A stretch of DNA of 64,000 nucleotides, from the NCBI RefSeq assembly GCF_001905655.1, contig NZ_JMHT01000057.1, positions 90,460 to 154,459 of the forward strand. Direction: 5' to 3'. Positions 50,087 to 58,656 of this stretch are shown piece after piece (position 1 is the first letter of the stretch; each line of letters opens with the position of its first letter). The notes beneath the pieces were generated by a model. That model did not search any database. It was given only the letters and a program-made list of their open reading frames with translations, and was not told where the DNA came from. The stretch comes from Mycobacterium sp. ST-F2. Lineage in GTDB: Bacteria > Actinomycetota > Actinomycetes > Mycobacteriales > Mycobacteriaceae. Both the position numbers and the translations under genes were made by a program.

Positions 50087-50986
50087 CTAGGGCTGCCCGC
50101 GGCGAACCTCGTCCGGGGTCGGCAGCTGCCACTGCCGGCCCTGCTCGAGGTCGAAGCTCATCGGCTGGTACCGCAGCATGCCGGTACCGGGGTAGGGCGT
50201 GTACTCACCGAACCACACGTCGCCGTCGACGGCGTAGAGGTCGATGCGGATGAAATCCCAGTCGGCGCCCAGGATGCTCGCGATCTCCAGCATCTTGTCC
50301 AGCTCGACGGGCCGTTCCTCGGGCGCGACCGGGTGAATGCGCCAGCGCACCGGCAGCTGACGCCAGTCGGCGTCCAGAAAGGTGGTGGTCTGCTTGTTTC
50401 CGAACCGGCCGCGGTTCACCTGGATCAGCTCGACGCGGCCGTCGAAGACGAAGAATTTGTAGTCGACGGGCGCTTCGCCGTCCGGGGTCGGGATGCGTTC
50501 CTCGAGCAGCAGCAACGGACGGGCTTCGCTGTAGCCCCACTCCCCGAGTTCCAGCGGCGTCCGCTCGAACCAGCGCGCGGTCCGCTTGCGGAGGGTCTGC
50601 AGGCCGGTCTGCGGATCCGGCCCGAACAGCGCGTGCCCGCTGCTGTGATTCGGTTTGAGGACCCACGGCGGCAGCGTCGTGAGATCAGGGGCGTCCCGCA
50701 GGTCGGTGCCCGACCAGTAGGTGGCGGGGATGCGCAGGTTCGCGCCCGGGTAGGCCGCCCGGGCCATCTCCTTCATCCACATCTTGTCGCAGGCCTTGAC
50801 GATCCGGTCCCGCCGATCGTTGAAGATCCGCCAGTTGACCTTCTCGTTGAAGGTGGTCGGCGCGGCGAAGTTGCCCCACCGCCGGATCATGAAGAGGTAG
50901 AGCACCTTCCTCATCATCAGCAGCGGCATCAACGCGACCAGGCGGCGACGCACCGTCGCCGCCGCCCACGTGCTCGGCGACATCAC
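50087..50986 (-). CDS. TupA-like ATP-grasp protein
   Basis: 299 residues resembling the TupA-type ATP-grasp family (first described in teichuronopeptide synthesis). Segments seen are FNEKVNWRIFNDRRDRIVKACDKMWMKEM (about 48-76), PWVLKPNHSSGHALFG (ATP-binding Lys), LLLLEERIPTPDGEAPVDYKFFVFDGRVELIQV and the metal-binding FIRIDLYAVDGDVWFGEYTPYPG. ATP-grasp enzymes join carboxylates to amines or other nucleophiles through acyl-phosphates. It overlaps the formyltransferase gene by 4 nt (GTGA) behind an iron box, so it is probably iron-regulated and acts on the same product (inference). Substrate unknown. Confidence 0.8.
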   Translation of the reverse strand: MMSPSTWAAATVRRRLVALMPLLMMRKVLYLFMIRRWGNFAAPTTFNEKVNWRIFNDRRDRIVKACDKMWMKEMARAAYPGANLRIPATYWSGTDLRDAPDLTTLPPWVLKPNHSSGHALFGPDPQTGLQTLRKRTARWFERTPLELGEWGYSEARPLLLLEERIPTPDGEAPVDYKFFVFDGRVELIQVNRGRFGNKQTTTFLDADWRQLPVRWRIHPVAPEERPVELDKMLEIASILGADWDFIRIDLYAVDGDVWFGEYTPYPGTGMLRYQPMSFDLEQGRQWQLPTPDEVRRGQP

Positions 50987-51939
50987 ATCGCTCCGGCGAG
51001 TTCGGCCTCACCGGTCAGGTAGCCGCCACGGCGGAAGAACACGTCGCCCGCGTGTTCGGTGCCGTCGGCCGCGCGGACCCGGGTGATCACGAGCGCACGG
51101 TTCTGGCCGCGGTGCGCACTGGGTCCGCACACGACCGCGCCGCCGCCCTCCTGCGCGATCACGCGGCCCGGCGACCCGCCGTAACGGATTTCGGAGACCT
51201 TGGACTCCAGCACTTCGATCCGCTCCCCGCGATAGAAGGTGAACGCGGGTGGGTAGGGCACCGACAGTGCACGGACCAGGCGCTCCAGGTCCTCGGCGGG
51301 CCAGCTCCAGTCGATCAGGCTGTCGCGCTCGGAGCGCTTGTGGAAGTAGGTCCGCTCGGACTTCGCCTGCGGCCGCCATTGCGCGGTGCCGGTTTCCAGC
51401 GCGGTGAGTGCCTCGTCGAGGGCGCTCGGGATCAGGCCGATGCCGCGCATCACCAGCTCGGTGCCGGTGTCGGCCGGGCCGATGGCCAGCGAGCGCTGGA
51501 CCAGGATGTCGCCGGCGTCGAGTTCGGCGTTCATGCGGTGGATGGTCAGGCCGATCTCCGGTTCACCGCTGATCAGCGACCACAGCACCGGGGAGAAACC
51601 GGTGTTCTTCGGCAGCAGGGAGTCGTGCATGTTCAGTGTGCCGAACGGCGGCAGGTCGTACAGCTCGTCCGTCATCCGCGTGTACCAGCTGTTGACGACG
51701 ATGACGTCGGGCTCGGAGCGCTTGACCAGATCGATGGTCTCGTGGTCGGCCCGCATGGTCAGGTGGACCGGGATGTCGTGCGCCTGGGCGAGTTCCTCGA
51801 CCAAGTCCGAAAAGATCGCCTTGTACGAATCCGTGCTGGTCGGATGCGTGACCACCATGGGTACCTCGTGCCCCAGGTCGATCAGCGCCTGCAGCGTCTT
51901 GACCCCCCACGTCTGGAAACCGAAGAAGACGACGCGCAT
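50983..51939 (-). CDS. fxbA: Formyltransferase, FxbA-like (siderophore type)
   Basis: A 318-residue formyltransferase of the Met-tRNA formyltransferase fold. It opens MRVVFFGFQTWGVKTLQALIDLG and has the folate-site motif TLNMHDSLLPKNTGFSPVLWSLISGE with the catalytic Asn/His/Asp set, then a C-terminal domain. The wording matches FxbA, which formylates a hydroxyornithine step in exochelin assembly of M. smegmatis, better than the housekeeping Fmt. An IdeR-type iron box lies 71 nt upstream of the ATG. No NRPS gene is in the window. The downstream ATP-grasp gene overlaps it. Exact formyl acceptor is not known. Confidence 0.8.
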   Translation of the reverse strand: MRVVFFGFQTWGVKTLQALIDLGHEVPMVVTHPTSTDSYKAIFSDLVEELAQAHDIPVHLTMRADHETIDLVKRSEPDVIVVNSWYTRMTDELYDLPPFGTLNMHDSLLPKNTGFSPVLWSLISGEPEIGLTIHRMNAELDAGDILVQRSLAIGPADTGTELVMRGIGLIPSALDEALTALETGTAQWRPQAKSERTYFHKRSERDSLIDWSWPAEDLERLVRALSVPYPPAFTFYRGERIEVLESKVSEIRYGGSPGRVIAQEGGGAVVCGPSAHRGQNRALVITRVRAADGTEHAGDVFFRRGGYLTGEAELAGAM

Positions 51940-52010
51940 GCCTGTACCTCACTAAGTCCGATCCTGCAGTCGATCGGCACGATGTTCGCCAACCGTTCAT
52001 CAAGATCAAC

Positions 52011-52029
52011 TTAGCTAAGTCTTGCCTAA
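52011..52029. promoter_or_regulatory. IdeR iron box upstream of the fxbA-like gene
   Basis: On the minus strand the 19-mer reads TTAGGCAAGACTTAGCTAA, matching the mycobacterial iron-box consensus TTAGGTTAGGCTAACCTAA at 14 of 19 positions with both outer TTAGG/CTAA ends intact. It lies 71-90 nt before the fxbA start. IdeR with iron would repress there. Confidence 0.8.
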
Positions 52030-52067
52030 CTTGGGGGTCTACGTTCCCGACCGACGGCCCATCGCGG

Positions 52068-52505
52068 TCACCTCGGCAGTGCGACCAGGACGAACGCCGC
52101 AAGCAGCACCGTGACCCGCAGCCAGTGCAACCGATCCCAGCGCTGGGCCAGCGCGCGATTCGTCGGCACCTCGTCGGGACCGGCACCCGCCCACGCCGCG
52201 ACCCGGTGGTTGATCGGGACCAGCGTGGTCAGCGTCAGGACCATCACCACCCCCATGAGCGCGACGGCGGCGACAGATAGGAACGACGGAGCGAGGACGG
52301 CATCGGCGATCAGCAGCGCGGCTGCGGCGGCGTACCAGAACGGCATCACCGTCCCGAGGATTCGACTGCCGGTCGCGCGGGCCTGGCGGTAGGCGGCGTC
52401 GGGCAGCTGTTCCAGGATCGGATTGGTGAACGCGGCGACGCCGAACTCGACTCCGACGAGTGTGCCGACGACGATCACGGTGACAATCTGGGCAATGGGC
52501 TCCAT
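52068..52505 (-). CDS. DUF1772 (anthrone oxygenase-like) membrane protein
   Basis: 145 residues with four transmembrane helices (starting IVTVIVVGTLVGVEFGVAAF) and the FTNP...HRVAAW pattern (TTLVPINHRVAAW) of the DUF1772 family, whose members include anthrone oxygenases. Reaction unknown. It is divergent from an HxlR regulator with inverted-repeat operators between, so it is probably its target. ATG at 52505; a TTG/ATG extension to 52541 would run into the operator. Confidence 0.82.
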   Translation of the reverse strand: MEPIAQIVTVIVVGTLVGVEFGVAAFTNPILEQLPDAAYRQARATGSRILGTVMPFWYAAAAALLIADAVLAPSFLSVAAVALMGVVMVLTLTTLVPINHRVAAWAGAGPDEVPTNRALAQRWDRLHWLRVTVLLAAFVLVALPR

Positions 52506-52526
52506 GGCATCGAGCCTGGTCACTAA

Positions 52527-52563
52527 ACTGACAAATAACAAGGTACTGACAAATTAGTCAGTA
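52527..52563. promoter_or_regulatory. Probable HxlR operator sites
   Basis: TACTGAC (52544-52550) and GTCAGTA (52557-52563) form a perfect inverted repeat around AAATTA, and ACTGACAAAT occurs twice 18 nt apart (52527-52536, 52545-52554). The site lies between divergent DUF1772 and HxlR genes. Confidence 0.7.
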
Positions 52564-52583
52564 GCGACCCGAGGAGCGCGATC

Positions 52584-53012
52584 ATGGCGGTGTCGAAGAA
52601 AGAGATCGGCGAGTGCCCCATCGACGCCGCGCTGTCCGTCATCGACGGCCGCTGGAAGGGCACCATCCTGTGGCGGCTCGCGGACGGGCCGATGCGCACC
52701 GCCGAGCTCCGGCGCAGCATCCCGGACATGACCGAGCGCATGCTCATCCGGCACCTGCACGAGTTGGTCGACGACGGCATCATCGAGCGTCACGACGCGG
52801 GCACCGTGCCGCCGTGCGTGCACTATTCGATCTCCGACTACGGCAAGACGCTGGGACCGGTGCTCGGCGCGTTGTGCGACTGGGGCCGCAAGGACATGGC
52901 GCGTCGCGCCGCTCAGGCCCGCCACAATGCGGCCGCGCCGACAAGCCCGGCGTCACCGCCGAGTTCGGCGGGCACCACCCGCAGGCCGCGCAGGAAGGCG
53001 AGCCCGGCGTAG
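52584..53012 (+). CDS. HxlR-family transcriptional regulator
   Basis: 142 residues. The winged helix-turn-helix is CPIDAALSVIDGRWKGTILWRLADGPMRTAELRRSIPDMTERMLIRHLHELVDDGIIER, standard HxlR with the N-terminal Cys that often senses electrophiles or oxidants. The last ~35 residues are Ala/Ser/Pro/Arg-rich and are encoded over the 3' end of the opposite-strand ROK kinase gene (100-nt overlap, 52913-53012). ATG at 52584 with GAGGAG about 8 nt upstream. It probably represses itself and the DUF1772 gene. Confidence 0.88.
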   Translation: MAVSKKEIGECPIDAALSVIDGRWKGTILWRLADGPMRTAELRRSIPDMTERMLIRHLHELVDDGIIERHDAGTVPPCVHYSISDYGKTLGPVLGALCDWGRKDMARRAAQARHNAAAPTSPASPPSSAGTTRRPRRKASPA

Positions 53013-53821
53013 CGGTCCAGGGCCGCGCGTAACGGCCCGAACAGCACCTCCCCCGCTTTCGCCACTCCACCGCCCAGCACCACCAAATCCAGGTCGCACA
53101 CCGCCGCCGTCGACGCGATGGCCGCGGCGATCGCGTCGGCACCGCGGGCGAACGCCTGGATCGCCACCACGTCGCCACGGCCGGCGGCCTCGGCGAGGGC
53201 CTTCGCGTCGGCCTCGGCGGGAGCGTCCCACCCGTGGTCGTGCGCCCACCGCGCCAGATGCGGACCCGACGCCACCGTCTCGACGCAGCCGTGGCCACCG
53301 CAGGCGCACGGCGCGCCGTCGGGTTCCACCACGACGTGCCCGACATGGCCTGCGTTGCCGGTGCGGCCGTGGTACGGCGCACCGTCCAGCACCAGCCCGC
53401 CGCCGATACCCGTCGACACCACCATGCCGAGCATGAAGTCGGCGCCGCGCCCGGCACCGCACCACCACTCGCCCATGGCCATGCACAAGCCGTCACCGCC
53501 GAGGCGCACCGGCAGGCCGCTTCGGTCAGCCACCCGCTGGACGATCGGAAACCGTTGCCAGCAGGCGATATTGATCGGGCTGATGGTCCCGCCCGGCAGA
53601 TCGATGGGCCCAGCCGACCCGACACCGACGCCGCACACCCGGCGCCCGGCCGCGGCGGCGAGGGCGTTGCCGACCAACACCTCGACCGTCGCCCACACCT
53701 CTTCGGCATCGGCGTGCGGTGTCGGCAGCTGCTCGCGGTGCACCAGCGTGCCGTCCGCGTCGACGAGCGCGCCGGCGATCTTGGTGCCGCCGATGTCGAG
53801 GGCGAGCGTCAGGTCGGACAT
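52913..53821 (-). CDS. ROK-family sugar kinase
   Basis: 302 residues. The phosphate motif LALDIGGTKIAGALVD is at 5-20, the catalytic/sugar-binding region is STGIGGGLVLDGAPYHGRTGNAGHVGHVVV, and the zinc-binding ROK signature CACGGHGCVE is intact. It would phosphorylate a hexose (glucose or possibly mannose) using ATP or polyphosphate. Downstream of an alpha-mannosidase gene and an uncharacterised gene in what looks like one operon, matching the Rv0648-Rv0650 order; mannose from the mannosidase is a reasonable substrate (inference). ATG at 53821. Confidence 0.88.
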   Translation of the reverse strand: MSDLTLALDIGGTKIAGALVDADGTLVHREQLPTPHADAEEVWATVEVLVGNALAAAAGRRVCGVGVGSAGPIDLPGGTISPINIACWQRFPIVQRVADRSGLPVRLGGDGLCMAMGEWWCGAGRGADFMLGMVVSTGIGGGLVLDGAPYHGRTGNAGHVGHVVVEPDGAPCACGGHGCVETVASGPHLARWAHDHGWDAPAEADAKALAEAAGRGDVVAIQAFARGADAIAAAIASTAAVCDLDLVVLGGGVAKAGEVLFGPLRAALDRYAGLAFLRGLRVVPAELGGDAGLVGAAALWRA

Positions 53822-53828
53822 CACGGCC

Positions 53829-54449
53829 TCAGTGCCGGTGGACGTGGTCGGGCTGGCGCGGGTCGCCGGGGTGTTCGTATCCGTGCGCCAGCTGCACGGA
53901 CTCCGCGCGCCGGGCGTCGAGCCAATGCCGGAAGGCGCGGCGGCACGCCGACGCCAGCAGGTGCGCGGTGATCTGCGGCCGGACCTGTTCCAGCGCCGGG
54001 GCGACTGCCGGCGCGCTGGACCAGCCGTCGGCTCCGGGTACGGGCGGAGCGAACCGCAGAGGGTTGCGGGCGTGGTAGGCCTCGACGTCGACACCCGAGA
54101 TCTGAACGTCCGCGGTCACGCGGATAAACAGCGCTCGCGCCAGGGGCTTTTCGAGGGCGGCCGCGGCGATGCTGCCGAGTTCCATGCGGGCGGCGGCGTC
54201 GGGCAGCAGGTCGGCTTCGGTCGGCGCGTCCGTTTCGGCGACCCCCAGTTCATCGGCGGCCACCCGCACCACCTCGTCGGCGACGAGCAGCTGCGTCAGC
54301 CAGCGCCGCAACTGCCGGCCCTCACTGGTCCCGGCCGGCGGCAACGATGGGGCCAATGTGCTTGCCCGCAAACATGATTCACGGTCGTCGAGGGCGGTGA
54401 CGGGAATCCGCCTGCCGGAGACCGTGGCGACGTACGCGACCCCGGTCAT
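53829..54449 (-). CDS. Uncharacterised protein of the mannosidase operon
   Basis: 206 residues, largely helical and Ala/Arg-rich: AYVATVSGRRIPVTALDDRESCLR..., VVRVAADELGVAET, a long middle helix and a C-terminal region ending in HGYEHPGDPRQPDHVHRH, with His residues that might bind metal. It starts by overlapping the mannosidase stop (ATGA) and ends 7 nt before the ROK kinase. The equivalent place in M. tuberculosis is annotated fabD2, but I see no GHSLG-type acyltransferase motif here and would not use that name. Function unknown. Confidence 0.7.
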   Translation of the reverse strand: MTGVAYVATVSGRRIPVTALDDRESCLRASTLAPSLPPAGTSEGRQLRRWLTQLLVADEVVRVAADELGVAETDAPTEADLLPDAAARMELGSIAAAALEKPLARALFIRVTADVQISGVDVEAYHARNPLRFAPPVPGADGWSSAPAVAPALEQVRPQITAHLLASACRRAFRHWLDARRAESVQLAHGYEHPGDPRQPDHVHRH

Positions 54450-57400
54450 CGGACCCGCACCGATACCGCCGGGGTGTAGAGCACCCGGCCGGCGGCCGCG
54501 ATCCGAACCAGCGCCCACCACTGCCCCGGCCCGACCCACGGCGGCGGCGCCACGTCGAAGTCGAACGCGACGGTGCCGCCCGCCGGGACGTCGGCCCCGA
54601 GCACACCCGGCCCCAACCATTCCCACGTCCCCCACGGACTGATCAGGTGCGCTTCCAGGCTCAGTGGCGCCCCCGCGGCGGAGCCGACGATGACGCTCAG
54701 GTCGGCATGTGCACCGGCGACGACGTCGACCGGTTGAGGCTCCTCGACCAGCCGCAGCAGCGGGGCGTCGCCGGGCTCGCCGACGGTGACGACGCAGACG
54801 TCCTCGACCATCTGACGCCATGCGGCCGGAATCTGGTGATGCTTGTCGCCACCGGTGACCGCCAGCTCGACGCGCACCGGATACCGGCCGGCGGCGACGT
54901 CGGCCGGAAGGTCCAGCTGCACTTCGGTTTCCAGGTAGCCGCCCGGAGGCAGGACGAAGGGCAGCTCGTCCGGGGTGGCCGACCAGCCGTCGGGGCACAG
55001 CACCCGGACCCGGCCGTGCAAGGCGGCGTCGGTGCAGTCGCTGGCGGCGGTGACGCGCAGTTGTACGGACGCACCCGGTGCGCCGGTTGTTTCGGTGGGG
55101 TGCACGTGGGCTACCGCGGGCAGTCCGCCCAGCGGCGCCGGGCCGCGGTTGTGCAGCCAGTACCGGGCGTAAACCGGTTGGGCGACTTCGGCATCCGGCG
55201 CCAGGGTGACGTGGTCGCCGTTGAGAACGTGCGGCAGGTCGAGCCGGGCCCGCACGGTGGCGATCTCGAAACCGTGCAGCCGCAGGTCTTTTCCGCCGGC
55301 AATCGGTTGTTCGAGGAGGTCCAGCCGTTCGACGTCGTCGAGGTGCCGGAGTCCCGAGGTGACGTTGACCTCGGTCGGCCGTCCCGAGGTCTGCACCAGA
55401 CGCAGCGTGATGCCCGACCGCGGGTCGACCGGCACGCTGCGGCCCGCGGCGATCGGGTTCCCCGTGGCTTTCAGTGCCGCCAGCGTCACGTCGGACGCCG
55501 GTTCGACACCCAATAGTGAACCGGTGCAGGGCAACCCGCCCGCCACCGCGGGATGGTCGGTGTGCACCGCGAGCAGCGGCTGCGAGTACTCGGCGCTGCG
55601 GCCCGGGATGCCCGCGGCGCGCCAGTCACCGTCACCGGCCACGAGGGCGTAGTCGAAGGTGTGGGTCCAGTGCTGGAGTTGGAAGTTCGAGCCGTCGGGT
55701 GCGGTCCGGCGTGGCGGGTCGATCCAGGTGCCCGACGGCCAGCCGGTGCACGACCGCATCAGCGAGGTATGCAGGACACCATCCGGTTCGACGGCGAAAC
55801 CCGGTACGCCCCGGTTCAATACGGCCACGGTCCGGGCATCGAACGGTCCGATACCGGCCGCGGCGTCCTGCTCGACGCCGACCTCGGCACCGGCGAGGGC
55901 GGCGATGAGATCCCCGGTGGCGCCGGGCCCGGCGACGATCAGCACCGGCAGCGCCCGCACGCCCGTCAGGTCTGCGCCGGGAACCCAGCGCCGCACCAGA
56001 TCGGCATCGGCGGGCACCCAGAGCCGGACGGCGCCGACGGCCAGCCGGCGCTGCAGTTCCGCGGCGTAGCACGGGTCGGCGGCAGCCAAAACGGCTGCGG
56101 TGAAGGCGTTCTCGTCGGGCCCGCCGAGCGCGATGCGCGCGTCGGGCAGGTTGGAGTCGACGGCGAGGTCGCCATAGCGCGGTTTGTCGGCACTGCTGCA
56201 GGTGGCCGTCACCCCGGCGCGGACCAGCGCGACCATCAGCTCGCGGGTCGGCACGTCCGGGTCAGCAGCATGCGGCGCCACCACTTCGGCGACCGATACC
56301 GCACGCACGTGTTCCCCGTTCGCGTCGTGCACCCGGACCTGCACCGCCGATGACAGCCCGAACCATCCGTAGGCGGGGTTGTCCAAGGTGTACGGGTGGT
56401 CCGCGGTGTCGACCGCATCGTGCGAATCCCGTTGGTGCAGCAGCCCGAAACCTCGGCCGATCACCGCGTCGCCGACCTCGCTGACCGGCATGGCACCCGG
56501 CACCGGACACGGCCAGCGCAACCGGAGCAGCTTGTCGGCTCCGGTGAATTCGTCGATCACGGTGCGGCAGTCCACCCGGTCCACGCCCTGCCACAGCGTG
56601 ACGGTCTGGGTGTAGCGCAGCACGTCACCGATGCGGCCGGTGACCACCAACCGCTCCCCCAGCGCGCTGCGGTAGGCCTGCACCGACTCGGCCGGTTGTT
56701 CGGCAGAGCCCACCACCGGCCCCTTGGGCAGAAGGTGCCAGGGCCCCTCATGTTCGGTGGGGTGTGCGGAATGTTCGTCGTAGACGGCGATCTCGTTGCC
56801 GACCTGGCCCGCGCCGATCAATTCGACGCCCTCGCGGAACAGCGACGACACCGCGCCGCCGCGGTCGGGGTCGACGGTGGCGCCGTAGCGGTCGCTGCTG
56901 ATGGTGGTGCCGGGTATCGGTGCCCACGATGAGCCGGCCGGCTCTCCGTCGAGCCGGTACCCGCGCCATCCCAACGACGGCACGTCCTGCGCGAGCCAGG
57001 TGACGGTGCGGCCATCGTCCTCGATCAGGACCGGCACCGGGGTGCCGTCGGTGTCGACCACCGAACCCCGCACCGGCTCATCGAGGTGCACCGTGACAAC
57101 GTCGGTTCGGCTGTGCGCCAAGGGGTTCCAGACCACGATGTCACCGTCGACGGCACGGGACAGCAGCGCCACGGCGGTGTCCCGGGCAGTCCGGCCGAGC
57201 TCCCAGGCGTCACGCCAGCCGGTGAGCAGGTCGAGGTACACCTGATCGGATTCCGATCCGGTGATGGCGTCGTGGTGGGCACCGTAGGCCAGTTGCACCC
57301 AGGCTTTGGCCAGGGCCGCTTGCGGATAGGTGGCGCCGGCGAGCAGTCCGGCGAACACCGCGAACCGTTCGGCCTCCAGCACCGCGTGCTCCGCGGCACG

Positions 57401-58630
57401 GTTGGCCTGTTTCGTGTCGATGTACGACACGTCCTTGCCCGTGTAGATCGGGTTCATGTCCCGTGTCTGCGGGGACGGCTGGCTGCCGCCGGCGTCGAGT
57501 TCGGCACGCACCGCGGCGAAGAACTCGCGCGGCAGTGCGCAGACGAAGCGCGGCCACGTGTAGCGCACCGCCCAGTCGCGATGGATCTCGGTCACCCATT
57601 TGTTGGGCGGGGTGTAGTCGGTGCCCACCGGCAGGAGCACATTGCGGGTCAGCGCAACCTTTTTCAGTTTCGCGAACGTCGCGTATGTCGCGTCCTCGGC
57701 CTCCCGCAGCGACGCCGACGAATCCATCCACCAGCCGGCCGCGTAGTGCGCCGGCATGTAGTGGGTCAGCAGGCCCCGGCCCGACGGTGCGATCCAGTCG
57801 AATTCACTGGCGAACTGCATGCGCTCGGGGTCACCGTCACGGTGCATCGGGCCCCACTGGTGATGCGGGCCGCGGGCCCACGAGCTGGAGGTCAGGCCGG
57901 CGTCGGCAGCCATGCCCGGGAACTGCGGATCGTGCCCGAAGACGTCGAGCTGCCAGGCCGTCGCCGGGGCGGCGCCCATGATGTCACGTTGAAAACCGAT
58001 GCCGTGCACGAAGTTCCGGATCGCGGTCTCGGGACTGGTCAGGTTGGTGTTCGGCTCGTTGTAGGTGCCGCCCATGATCTCGACGCGGCCCTCGGCCAGC
58101 AGCGCGCGCAGTTGGGCCCGCTGTTCCGGATGCGTGTCCCAGTAGGGTTTGAGGTAGTCGACCTCGGCCAGCACGAATTTGTATTCCGGCTCCCGCCTTG
58201 CCATTTCGAGGTGTGCAGTGACCAGGTCGAAGCCGTTGGTCTGCCGGCACCGCCCGGGCGGGTCCTCGGTCCAGACGCTGGTGTAGGCGGCCTGGGTGTT
58301 CCACCACACCGGGTCGTAGTGGAAGTGGCTGATCATGTGCATGGTCCAGCCCGGCTCGGCGACGACGAACTCGAACGGGGTGTCGCCCACGCGGGCAGCC
58401 CGGTGTTCACCGGGTACGGGCGCATCGACGGCGACCGGAATCTCGAGCGTGCCGTCCCCGGGTTGTGCCATCGCTGCACCGCTCAGCCCGTCACCGGCTA
58501 CCTCGACCTGAGTCGGTTCGACGCAGTCGATGTAGTCCACCCGCACGATCTGCAGCGGTTCATCGGCCGGCCCGACGAACAACTCGGTGGAAACTACCGC
58601 CGTCACCTGCAGGAGTCGTCCCGTCGACAC
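54446..58630 (-). CDS. GH38 alpha-mannosidase
   Basis: 1394 residues, larger than the ~1200 residues I recall for M. tuberculosis Rv0648. The zinc/catalytic motif MHMISHFHYDPVWWNTQ gives His104 and Asp106, the nucleophile is Asp229 in WQLDVFGHDPQFPGM, and HHDAITGSESD supplies the further His; all catalytic residues are present. The C-terminal ~900 residues are beta-rich domains. No signal peptide is obvious, so it may act in the cytoplasm on mannose-containing glycans or lipomannan turnover products. GTG start at 58630. First gene of the mannosidase-unknown-ROK operon. Confidence 0.9.
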   Translation of the reverse strand: MSTGRLLQVTAVVSTELFVGPADEPLQIVRVDYIDCVEPTQVEVAGDGLSGAAMAQPGDGTLEIPVAVDAPVPGEHRAARVGDTPFEFVVAEPGWTMHMISHFHYDPVWWNTQAAYTSVWTEDPPGRCRQTNGFDLVTAHLEMARREPEYKFVLAEVDYLKPYWDTHPEQRAQLRALLAEGRVEIMGGTYNEPNTNLTSPETAIRNFVHGIGFQRDIMGAAPATAWQLDVFGHDPQFPGMAADAGLTSSSWARGPHHQWGPMHRDGDPERMQFASEFDWIAPSGRGLLTHYMPAHYAAGWWMDSSASLREAEDATYATFAKLKKVALTRNVLLPVGTDYTPPNKWVTEIHRDWAVRYTWPRFVCALPREFFAAVRAELDAGGSQPSPQTRDMNPIYTGKDVSYIDTKQANRAAEHAVLEAERFAVFAGLLAGATYPQAALAKAWVQLAYGAHHDAITGSESDQVYLDLLTGWRDAWELGRTARDTAVALLSRAVDGDIVVWNPLAHSRTDVVTVHLDEPVRGSVVDTDGTPVPVLIEDDGRTVTWLAQDVPSLGWRGYRLDGEPAGSSWAPIPGTTISSDRYGATVDPDRGGAVSSLFREGVELIGAGQVGNEIAVYDEHSAHPTEHEGPWHLLPKGPVVGSAEQPAESVQAYRSALGERLVVTGRIGDVLRYTQTVTLWQGVDRVDCRTVIDEFTGADKLLRLRWPCPVPGAMPVSEVGDAVIGRGFGLLHQRDSHDAVDTADHPYTLDNPAYGWFGLSSAVQVRVHDANGEHVRAVSVAEVVAPHAADPDVPTRELMVALVRAGVTATCSSADKPRYGDLAVDSNLPDARIALGGPDENAFTAAVLAAADPCYAAELQRRLAVGAVRLWVPADADLVRRWVPGADLTGVRALPVLIVAGPGATGDLIAALAGAEVGVEQDAAAGIGPFDARTVAVLNRGVPGFAVEPDGVLHTSLMRSCTGWPSGTWIDPPRRTAPDGSNFQLQHWTHTFDYALVAGDGDWRAAGIPGRSAEYSQPLLAVHTDHPAVAGGLPCTGSLLGVEPASDVTLAALKATGNPIAAGRSVPVDPRSGITLRLVQTSGRPTEVNVTSGLRHLDDVERLDLLEQPIAGGKDLRLHGFEIATVRARLDLPHVLNGDHVTLAPDAEVAQPVYARYWLHNRGPAPLGGLPAVAHVHPTETTGAPGASVQLRVTAASDCTDAALHGRVRVLCPDGWSATPDELPFVLPPGGYLETEVQLDLPADVAAGRYPVRVELAVTGGDKHHQIPAAWRQMVEDVCVVTVGEPGDAPLLRLVEEPQPVDVVAGAHADLSVIVGSAAGAPLSLEAHLISPWGTWEWLGPGVLGADVPAGGTVAFDFDVAPPPWVGPGQWWALVRIAAAGRVLYTPAVSVRVR

Positions 58631-58656
58631 CCCTGCACCATACGGCGCAATTGCCC

